Assembly (NCBI GenBank): GCA_036276115.1 | Contig: DATBEM010000029.1 | Location: forward strand, 1-64,000 | DNA: 64,000 nucleotides | Origin: Trebonia sp036276115 | GTDB taxonomy: Bacteria > Actinomycetota > Actinomycetes > Streptosporangiales > Streptosporangiaceae | Direction of reading: 5' to 3' | Shown: piece by piece, positions 57,951 through 64,000 of the stretch | How positions within the stretch are numbered: the stretch's first letter is position 1 | Layout: each line of letters starts with the position of its first letter | Position numbers and translations under genes: made by a program | Notes under the pieces: generated by a model | Told to the model about the DNA's origin: nothing | Database searches by the model: none | What the model saw: the letters and a program-made list of their open reading frames with translations, nothing else

Positions 57951-58583
57951 ATGACGCGCGTTGCGGGAATCTTGCTGGCGGCCGGCGAAGGCTCGCGCCT
58001 GGGGCAGCCGAAGGCGCTGGTCGAGCTGGGCGGGCAGACGCTGGCCGAGCGCGGCGTGGCGATGCTCTACGACGGCGGGGCCGCCCCGGTCATCGTCGTG
58101 GCCGGCCCCGTGCGCGTCAGCGTGCCGACGGCGTGGACCGTGCGGAACCTGGACTGGCGGACCGGCATGGGCTCCTCCGTCCGCACCGGCCTGCAGTCCC
58201 TTGACCTCGACGGCGGCCCCGGGGACGCGCCGATCGGCCCCCGGCCGCAGGCCGGCGAGCTCGCTGGCATCGGCGCGGCCATCATCGCGCTGGCCGACCA
58301 GCCCCTGGTCGGGGCCGAGGCGGTCCAGCGGCTGATCGCGGCCTACGCCGGCGGCGCCCAGGTCGCGGTCGCCGCCTACGACGGCCAGCCCCGCAACCCG
58401 GTGCTCATCGCGCGCGAGCACTGGCCCGCCGTCATCGAGCTGGCGACCGGGGACGCCGGCGCGCGCCCGTTCCTGCGCGCCCGCCCCGAGCTCGTCACGC
58501 TGGTCGAGTGCGGGGACACCGGCAGCCCCTTCGACATCGACACGCAGGCTGACCTTGACCGGGTCAGCTCGATGTTCACCTGA
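57951..58583 (+). CDS. Molybdenum-cofactor-type nucleotidyltransferase (MocA/MobA-like)
   Basis: 210 residues, NTP-transferase fold. Signature GILLAAGEGSRLGQPKALVELGG near the N-terminus (LAAGxGxRxGxPK), VIVVAGPVRVSVP, DWRTGMGSSVRTGLQ, and ALADQPLVGAEAVQRL with the metal Asp. The C-terminal end GSPFDIDTQADLDRV is typical of MocA/CoxI proteins that attach CMP or GMP to molybdopterin. ATG 57951 with GGAGGG upstream. Pathway partner of the XdhC-like protein at 36511. Confidence 0.9.
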   Translation: MTRVAGILLAAGEGSRLGQPKALVELGGQTLAERGVAMLYDGGAAPVIVVAGPVRVSVPTAWTVRNLDWRTGMGSSVRTGLQSLDLDGGPGDAPIGPRPQAGELAGIGAAIIALADQPLVGAEAVQRLIAAYAGGAQVAVAAYDGQPRNPVLIAREHWPAVIELATGDAGARPFLRARPELVTLVECGDTGSPFDIDTQADLDRVSSMFT

Positions 58584-58620
58584 CGGAACCGGCCGGCGGC
58601 CAGCGAGCCGGCCGGTTCCG
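58584..58620. terminator. Bidirectional hairpin terminator
   Basis: Perfect 14-bp stem CGGAACCGGCCGGC / GCCGGCCGGTTCCG with a 9-base loop, starting at the base after the nucleotidyltransferase stop codon and ending 20 bases from the convergent epimerase stop. Confidence 0.8.
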
Positions 58621-58639
58621 TCCGGGCAACGGCACGAGG

Positions 58640-59539
58640 CTAAAAGGAGCGCAGTCCCCACCGGTGGGTGACCGACTCGCCCGGCGCGAGCCGGATGCGG
58701 TCGATGCCGGTCGCGAACGCGTTCGGCGGGCAGGTCATCGGCTCGACCGCCAGCGCCGTCCGGTCGCTCGTGAAGGCCTGCACCCAGCCGTAGCTGGCAT
58801 CCATCCACAGGCCGGCGTGCGCGCCGCCGCCCTCGACGTGCACCCAGGCGCGGCCGTCAGCGTCCCGGTCCAGGCTCGTGAAGGCGGTGTCCATCGCGGT
58901 CGTCCCTAGCTTGCGGGCGGCCCGGAAGTCGAACTCCTGCCCCGTCACGTCCCGCGGCGGCCCGGCCGGGAGGAGCCGGTCATCGACCGGGAGCCACTGG
59001 CTCGCGGGCAGCGTGAGCTCGCAGTCATCGATGAGCGAGGTGGCCACGGTGAGGTACGGGTGGTGGGCCGTGCCCCAGGGAGCCGGTCGGCTGCCCTCGT
59101 TGGTCGCCACGACCTCGGCGGTCAGGCCCTCGTCGGCGTCCAGCTGGTAGGTCATGTCCACCCGGACGGCGAAGGGGTAGCCCTGCGTGCCATGCGCCCG
59201 GCAGCGCACGGTGACCGCGTGCGGCTCGTGGCTGACCAGGCCGAAGGCCGCGAACCGGGTCAGGCCGTGGATCGCGTTGCTGTGGGCGGGCTCGGATAGG
59301 GCGAGCTTGTAGGTGGTGCCCTCGAACTCGTAGGTGCCGTGATCGACCCGGTTCGGCCAGGGCGCGAGGAGGGAGCCAGCCCCGTGCGGCGGGAGCTGGT
59401 CGGCGTCGAACGTCGTAACCAGGTCCCGGTTGGCGTGCGTGAGCGCGCGCAGCCCGGCGCCAAGCTCGGTGACGGTGGCGGCGTAGTCGCCGGCCTTGAT
59501 CTCATGTTGCACACCAGTGAGCGGGGTCGTCATGCGCAT
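58640..59539 (-). CDS. Aldose 1-epimerase family protein
   Basis: Interconverts sugar anomers. 299 residues, galactose-mutarotase beta-sandwich. Motifs LLAPWPNRVDHGTYEF, SNAIHGLTRFAAFG (catalytic His), GTAHHPYLTVAT (His-Pro-Tyr) and LAVEPMTCPPNAFAT (catalytic Glu). The ATG at 59539 overlaps the DUF2877 stop as TGATG, indicating coupling; an ATG two codons later is possible. Confidence 0.92.
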   Translation of the reverse strand: MRMTTPLTGVQHEIKAGDYAATVTELGAGLRALTHANRDLVTTFDADQLPPHGAGSLLAPWPNRVDHGTYEFEGTTYKLALSEPAHSNAIHGLTRFAAFGLVSHEPHAVTVRCRAHGTQGYPFAVRVDMTYQLDADEGLTAEVVATNEGSRPAPWGTAHHPYLTVATSLIDDCELTLPASQWLPVDDRLLPAGPPRDVTGQEFDFRAARKLGTTAMDTAFTSLDRDADGRAWVHVEGGGAHAGLWMDASYGWVQAFTSDRTALAVEPMTCPPNAFATGIDRIRLAPGESVTHRWGLRSF

Positions 59540-60687
59540 CAGGATACGGACAGCACCTGCCCCGCGCGACAGCCGGCGACGAGTCCCCAGGCGATGTCGG
59601 CGCCCGCGGCGGTGGTGAGCAGCAGCGCCCGGGCGGCCGGGTCGAGCGGCTCCTCGCCCGCGATCCCGTGCAAGACGGCGGCGACCTCGGCCGGCGCCTG
59701 GCCCCGGGACGCGCAGTACAGCAGCGCGGCCGCCAGCGCGGTCGTCCGCTGGCGCGCGTAGCTCGTCACGGCCGCGCTCAGCCAGTCGGCCAGCCAGACC
59801 GCGCGGGTGCCGCCGGGGATCGCCCCGCCCAGCAGTCGCAGCGCGAGCAGGATCCCGATCAGGGCCCCGTCGCCGGCCGGCACGATGCCCGCGCCGAGCC
59901 CGACGATCGCCTCGGCGTGCTCAACCGCCCCGGCCAGGTCCCCGCTCGCGCAGCACCCGGCCAGCGCCCGCACGTCGGGATGCCCCGCCATCGCCGGCCT
60001 CGGCAGCGGCACGCTGCCCGCGGCGGGCGCGGGCAGGGCCGGCGCCGGCGGGGCGGAGCCGGCCGCCGGGGCCGTCGACGGCTCGGCCAGCAGCCGGCCG
60101 AGGGCGGTGGCACCGCGATCGAGCCGCGCCCGCGAGAGCGGCCCGACGACCGGCGACGGGTCCCACCAGTGGCGGGCATTGACGGTGAGGCCGCCCAGGC
60201 GCAGCTTTCCCCCGCCTGCGTACACGAGGGGTGGCCGCACTCGCCCCCGTTGCGGGCGCGGGCTGGCGGCGACGGCGATGAGGTCGGTCAGTGCCCCCGG
60301 CGAGAGCGTCCCTGGTGGCAGCACCCCCGGCGGCGCCGACGGCTTGCCCGTGTTCCCGGGGGCCGCGCCGATGGTGCCGATGGCGATGAACGCGTTGGGC
60401 AGCCGGGGCGCGTTCGGGCCGCAGAGCGCGATGACCCGGGGCTCGGCCGGGGCGCCCGGGAACTCGGCGAAGACGATGCCGCGCAAGGCGGCGACGACCC
60501 GTCCCTCGCGGCGCGGCCCGCTCAGCAGGTCCCGCAGCGCGAGGCTCGCGACGCCCGCTAGCTCAACCGTGACCGCCGACCGCTGCCCGGGCACCGCCGG
60601 GGCCGGGACGGGGTCGCGCGGGAGCGCAGCACCGGGGGGGAGTGCTGTGCGGCGACGAGGCGATGTGCCCGGCCGGGCGGCCACCAT
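59539..60687 (-). CDS. DUF2877 (AllH/YlbF-type) protein
   Basis: 382 residues. The core EAIVGLGAGIVPAGDGALIGIL matches the DUF2877 pattern GLGxGLTPSGDDxLxG. In enterobacteria the DUF2877 protein works with FdrA and YlbE in oxamate carbamoyl transfer at the end of allantoin breakdown; those partners are not in the window, so the role is open. An Ala/Pro-rich insertion (STAPAAGSAPPAPALPAPAA) splits the domain. No ribosome site is seen before ATG 60687; TACCTT six bases upstream could be a -10 for a leaderless message. Confidence 0.82.
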   Translation of the reverse strand: MVAARPGTSPRRRTALPPGAALPRDPVPAPAVPGQRSAVTVELAGVASLALRDLLSGPRREGRVVAALRGIVFAEFPGAPAEPRVIALCGPNAPRLPNAFIAIGTIGAAPGNTGKPSAPPGVLPPGTLSPGALTDLIAVAASPRPQRGRVRPPLVYAGGGKLRLGGLTVNARHWWDPSPVVGPLSRARLDRGATALGRLLAEPSTAPAAGSAPPAPALPAPAAGSVPLPRPAMAGHPDVRALAGCCASGDLAGAVEHAEAIVGLGAGIVPAGDGALIGILLALRLLGGAIPGGTRAVWLADWLSAAVTSYARQRTTALAAALLYCASRGQAPAEVAAVLHGIAGEEPLDPAARALLLTTAAGADIAWGLVAGCRAGQVLSVS

Positions 60688-60699
60688 GACGTAAAGGTA

Positions 60700-60759
60700 C
60701 CGTGATAGGCGTCCCGTGCCCAGGGCCTAAGCGGGACCTAGTTGCCCCGCGTATCACGG
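60700..60759. other. Nested inverted repeats upstream of the DUF2877 gene
   Basis: Outer arms CCGTGATA (60700-60707) and TATCACGG (60752-60759); inner arms GTCCCG (60711-60716) and CGGGAC (60732-60737); the inner loop contains GCCCAGGGC. The element ends 13 bases from the start codon. It may be a paired operator or a structured RNA/DNA site. Confidence 0.5.
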
Positions 60760-60909
60760 AATGGGAAACTCCGGGATAATCACGTACGAATGGTGGGGCT
60801 GGCGATGCATGATGCCGGGAGAATTGGGAAGAAATTTGCGTTCACCTGGCACGCTGCGTGCTGCGTGGCCTCGCCAGCGCTCAATGTAGCGGTTTTCACA
60901 GGTAGACGG

Positions 60910-60957
60910 AGCCGGCGGGGCTGCTTGGGGAGCGGGGGACCGTCAGCCCCGCCGGCT
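60910..60957. other. Perfect 14-bp inverted repeat in a non-coding stretch
   Basis: AGCCGGCGGGGCTG (60910-60923) and CAGCCCCGCCGGCT (60944-60957), 20-base G-rich loop, followed by TATTAACTGTAACC. It has the shape of a terminator for a rightward transcript, yet no convincing gene precedes it; a small RNA or short peptide (an open frame of 73 codons begins at 60742) cannot be excluded. The full gap is 60688-61318; beyond 60960 it is moderately AT-rich with no other feature seen. Confidence 0.55.
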
Positions 60958-61318
60958 TATTAACTGTAACCTCTGCAGACTCCCCAGCGCGAGGCCTTCC
61001 TCTGAATTAGGTGTCGGGTAAGTATTTCGAAATGTGCGATCGGTAATCGTCCCTGGCTGTGCCGCCGGTCTCCGCGCTCGCGGCGGAATCGCCTCCGCTG
61101 CCGCGCTGGTCACGCCAACCCGTCAAGTGACCTGCTGGTAACCATCTGGTACCTAGGTGTATCGGCTTCCGGATTAGTGCGACCTGATCGTGGGACCGGC
61201 AAGGGCCTGATAATAGGCCGGCAGTGAATCCCGCCTATCTCATCGGCAACGCCAGTTGCAATATCATCAGTGGCAGTTGCGGTTCACCCGCGCTAGCCGG
61301 CTGCCCGGGCCTCGTGCC

Positions 61319-64000
61319 CTAGCGGTTGGGCTTGAGGCGACCGCTGCGAAGGTACTCCGCCGCCAGGACGCCGAACAGGTAGAAGTACGCCGCTTCCTCA
61401 TCCTCGAAGAAGCGCACCTCGTGCCGGGCGTCCTGCGCGCAGCTGAAGACCTCGTAGCCACCATCGGTCTTGAACAGGCACATTGCCCCGGTGACCTCGT
61501 CATCGACGGCGTAGGCGCTGCGCGGAATCTGCGCCATGTCGACCAGGTCGGCGAACACCGACGCCATCGCCAGGCGCGGCCGGCGGGCTGCCCGGCGACC
61601 GCGCACCGCCGTGCCCGCGTGCGACGACATCGCCGACTCGATCAGCGAGCTCACCGCGGGCGACTGCGACGGGGCGGCTGACGGCTTTGCGGTGTCGCCG
61701 GGCGCCGGTTCCTGCCCCGCCGTGGCCATCGCGTTCTTCGCCCCGGCCGCCGGCGGCGTGGCCGGGAGCGGTGCCACTGGCGGCGGGGGAACGGGAGTCG
61801 CGGCGGTGGGCTGCGGACCCGGTGGCGGCGGCAACGGGGCCGGGACCGTCTGCATCCGACCGGACGGCGGCTGCGCGCTGGTCACCACCCCGCTGGCTGG
61901 CGTCCCCCCGGTCACTGTCGCACTGGCGGCCGGGCCGCTGAGCGCGGGGCCGGCTTCTCCCTGATCCCGGGGCGCCATGGTCGCCGCTGACGCTGGCGCT
62001 CCCGCGGCCGGCCGGTCCTGGACGGCCCGCGCCCCCTGGTCTTGCCCCGTGGCCGGTTGCCCTGCCTGAGCCTGCGGTACCGCCGGCATCGGCGCGGCCG
62101 CCGCTAGCGGCGGGCCCGGCTGGACGGGCGGTGCCATCGGGCCGGGGAAGGCCGGCTGGGCCTGCGGGCCGGGCAGCGCCTGCCCCGGCTGGACCTGGGC
62201 GGCCGGCTGCCCGCCCGGCGTCCCGACCGCGGTGAACGGCATCGTCTGCGCGAGCTGGATTGGTTGCGCGAGTTGCGGTGCCTGCGCTGGCTGCGGTGCC
62301 TGCGCTGGCTGGCTAGCTGGCGACATGGTGGCGAGCTGGGCGGCGAATCCCGCCCCGGCCGACTCCGGCGCAGCGGGCAGCCCTGGCGTTGCCTGCGGCT
62401 GGAACTGCCCGGGCGCCTGCATCATCGGCTGCTGCTGAGCCTGGGCACTGGGCTGGGCCTGGCCCGTCGGCGGCTGCGGCTGCCCGAACGCCTGCCCCGG
62501 CCCGGCCTGCCCGGGGCCAGCTTGCCCGGGGCCAGCCTGCATTGCCGCCCCGGCCGTCGGCGCCGCCAGCGGCTGCGGCGGCTGGGCGTACCCTGGCAGG
62601 CCCTGAGCCTGCGCCGAGTTCGGCTGGCCCGGCGTCGGCTGGATGAGGTGCGGGCCAGAAACGCCGGCTCCCGCACCCCCCGCCGCGACCTGGCCACCGT
62701 AGGCGGCATTGCCGCCCGGCCCGTTGTAGCCGGTCACGCCGGTAACTCCAGGCCCGGCGCCCGGGCCAGAGAAGGAGCCCGGGCCGGCGGGATCCACTGC
62801 CGCGAACGGCCCGGTCCCGTTCGCGGCGTTCGCCTGGCCGTTGAAGGAGCCAGGCCCGTTCGGCGAGCCCGTCGCGCTGGCGGCGGCCGGCCCGCCGTAG
62901 GACCCGGTTCCGCCGAAGGCGCCACTCGGCTTGTTCGCGCTGGCCACGGTATCCGCGCCGTTCACCGAAGCCGGGTCGCCCGGAAGCTGGCTGCCGGGAG
63001 CCCCGTTGCCGTAGGTGCCAGGCCCGCCCGCAGCCGCGACCCGGTCCCCCGGCCCGACGGCCGGGAACGGCCCGGTGCCGGCGGGCTGGTTCGCCTCGTT
63101 CGCTGTGGCGGGTCCGCCTGCCGGGGCATTGTCGCCGTAGCGGCCGTAGCCCGCCCCGCCGTTGAACGTCCCGCCGTTGAACGTCCCCGCGCCGTTGGCG
63201 CCCATGGCGCCGTTAGGGACGCCGGCGGCGTTGAAGGCTGCATTCCCGTTGGGCGCCACCTGGCTGCCGTAAGTGCCGGCTGGCCCGAAGTCGCCGCCGG
63301 TGAACGCGGGCGCCCCGTTCGGGCCGTTGCCGCCGGCCTGGTTGCCGTACAGGCCGGGAGCGGCGCCCGAGCCGACGGCGGCGAACGGCCCAGTGCCATT
63401 GGTCCGGCTGGCGTCCGGTCCGGCGGTGGTGCCGTTGAACGAGCCATTCGGCGGAGTCGGCCCGTTGGGCGCCACCTGGCTGCCATAGCCCCCGGCCGGA
63501 CCGAAGTTGCCGCCGTTGAATGCCCCGGCACCGTTGGGCATGTTGGTTCCGGTGCCGTTGGCAGGAGCCTGGTTACCGTAGCCGCCGGGGGCGCCATTGC
63601 TAGCCGGGTTGCCGGCGGGCTGATTGTCTCCCCGGCTGCTGGGCCCGCCGCCGTTGAACGCGGTCGGGCCGTTAGGCACGTTCGGGCCGGCTGCCGTCCC
63701 GGTGCCGTTGGCGAGACCCTGGTTGCCGTAGCCGCTGGGGCCGGCGTTGTCGGCGAGAGTGCGGTTGGGCTGGTTGCTTCCCTGGCTGCTAGTGCCGCTG
63801 CCGCCGTCGAACGGGGCCGGCCCGTTGGGCGTGTTCGTCCCGGTGCCGCTGGCCGGGGCCCGGTTGCCGTAGCTGCCGGGGCCACCGTTGTCGGCGGGGG
63901 TGCGGTTGGGCTGGTTGGCGCCTGGGCCGTTGGGCCCGCCGGCGTTGAACGCGGCCTGCCCGTTAGGCGCGTTCGGGCCGGGGACGCCGATGGGGCCCTG
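61319..64000 (-). CDS. Giant Asn/Gly/Pro-rich repeat protein, N-terminus outside the window
   Basis: The minus-strand frame is open from the right edge to the stop at 61319, at least 893 codons. The first about 560 visible residues are low-complexity repeats such as NGTGPFAAV, GGYGSQVAPNGP, NQPNRTPADNGGPGSYGN and PNGPTAFNGG, with a rough period of 60 residues. A Gln/Ala/Pro-rich part follows (PGQAGPGQAGPGQAFGQPQP; PAQAPQPAQAPQLAQ). The only ordered section is the last about 90 residues: RRPRLAMASVFADLVDMA, TGAMCLFKTDGGYEVFSCAQ and EEAAYFYLFGVLAAEYLRSG, an alpha/beta domain I do not recognise. No membrane helix is visible in the part seen. The GTG at 63679 sometimes taken as start is internal. 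Confidence 0.8.
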   Translation of the reverse strand, partial: QGPIGVPGPNAPNGQAAFNAGGPNGPGANQPNRTPADNGGPGSYGNRAPASGTGTNTPNGPAPFDGGSGTSSQGSNQPNRTLADNAGPSGYGNQGLANGTGTAAGPNVPNGPTAFNGGGPSSRGDNQPAGNPASNGAPGGYGNQAPANGTGTNMPNGAGAFNGGNFGPAGGYGSQVAPNGPTPPNGSFNGTTAGPDASRTNGTGPFAAVGSGAAPGLYGNQAGGNGPNGAPAFTGGDFGPAGTYGSQVAPNGNAAFNAAGVPNGAMGANGAGTFNGGTFNGGAGYGRYGDNAPAGGPATANEANQPAGTGPFPAVGPGDRVAAAGGPGTYGNGAPGSQLPGDPASVNGADTVASANKPSGAFGGTGSYGGPAAASATGSPNGPGSFNGQANAANGTGPFAAVDPAGPGSFSGPGAGPGVTGVTGYNGPGGNAAYGGQVAAGGAGAGVSGPHLIQPTPGQPNSAQAQGLPGYAQPPQPLAAPTAGAAMQAGPGQAGPGQAGPGQAFGQPQPPTGQAQPSAQAQQQPMMQAPGQFQPQATPGLPAAPESAGAGFAAQLATMSPASQPAQAPQPAQAPQLAQPIQLAQTMPFTAVGTPGGQPAAQVQPGQALPGPQAQPAFPGPMAPPVQPGPPLAAAAPMPAVPQAQAGQPATGQDQGARAVQDRPAAGAPASAATMAPRDQGEAGPALSGPAASATVTGGTPASGVVTSAQPPSGRMQTVPAPLPPPPGPQPTAATPVPPPPVAPLPATPPAAGAKNAMATAGQEPAPGDTAKPSAAPSQSPAVSSLIESAMSSHAGTAVRGRRAARRPRLAMASVFADLVDMAQIPRSAYAVDDEVTGAMCLFKTDGGYEVFSCAQDARHEVRFFEDEEAAYFYLFGVLAAEYLRSGRLKPNR

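Noticed and set aside
60700..60759. Guanidine-I (ykkC) riboswitch
   Set aside because: An ACTAGG-TCCCG stretch on the minus strand is reminiscent, but the other conserved boxes of that riboswitch are absent.
60742..60963. 73-codon open frame before the 14-bp inverted repeat
   Set aside because: No clear ribosome site and no protein-like pattern; left as part of the unexplained non-coding stretch.

Overview
The window is very GC-rich DNA with long G/C-ending codons, frequent GTG/TTG starts, ATGA/GTGA/TGATG gene overlaps, two IdeR/DmdR-type iron boxes and many gene families typical of Actinomycetota (SARP/BTAD regulator, replication-relaxation protein, DUF2786, CHAT and S8 pair, ECF sigma factors with zinc finger and membrane anchor). 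It looks like a chromosomal piece of a large-genome filamentous or soil actinomycete; I cannot name the genus from sequence alone.

Backbone and islands. The order def-fmt-rsmB ... rpe ... ribE-ribBA-ribH-hisG is the conserved actinobacterial housekeeping order, but here it is split by two accessory blocks. Block 1 (about 3.86-13.1 kb) holds an aldo/keto reductase, a caspase-like TPR-CHAT protein with a small partner, a divergently transcribed cytoplasmic subtilisin-like protease, a DHA2 exporter with a divergent double-headed Lrp/AsnC regulator, and a DUF2786 protein. Block 2 (about 13.9-31.7 kb) holds a short glycosyltransferase, three tandem paralogous ECF sigma factors each fused to a zinc finger, a membrane helix and an outside beta domain, a lipoprotein, a soluble transhydrogenase, a DNA-translocase/replication-relaxation pair, a SARP-type regulator, a cold shock protein, two small hypotheticals and a type I DAHP synthase. 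ribD and hisE, expected in this neighbourhood, are absent from the window. An FMN riboswitch precedes ribE.

From 35.7 to 48.5 kb there are a NUDIX hydrolase, an XdhC-family protein, membrane proteins, a three-gene kinase-TPR / helical-repeat / unknown operon, a decayed alpha/beta-hydrolase, a phosphotransferase, a methyltransferase with a histidine phosphatase, and an iron-box-controlled sucrase/ferredoxin-like protein. From 48.8 to 57.8 kb is an iron/metal region: a VIT1/CCC1-type transporter with an enormous low-complexity N-terminus, and a four-gene NIS siderophore operon (ATP-grasp, two IucA/IucC synthetases, PLP decarboxylase) with the gene content of the vibrioferrin pathway and a near-perfect iron box. 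The end carries a molybdenum-cofactor-type nucleotidyltransferase, a DUF2877 protein coupled to an aldose 1-epimerase, a 630-base non-coding stretch with large inverted repeats, and a giant Asn/Gly/Pro-rich repeat protein that runs off the right edge.

The most striking new-looking signal is regulatory: the promoters of the replication-relaxation/translocase operon and of the DAHP synthase, 4 kb apart, have the same architecture to the base (phased 7-bp direct repeats, 12 bp, TAGCGT -10, 8 bp, ATG). This is the layout expected of a SARP operator with leaderless transcripts, and a SARP-family gene lies beside one of them. Other candidates for undescribed systems are the CHAT/S8 protease locus, the tandem one-piece transmembrane sigma factors, and the kinase-TPR operon. 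Short tandem repeats (15-17 bp) recur between genes and, in multiples of three, inside genes.
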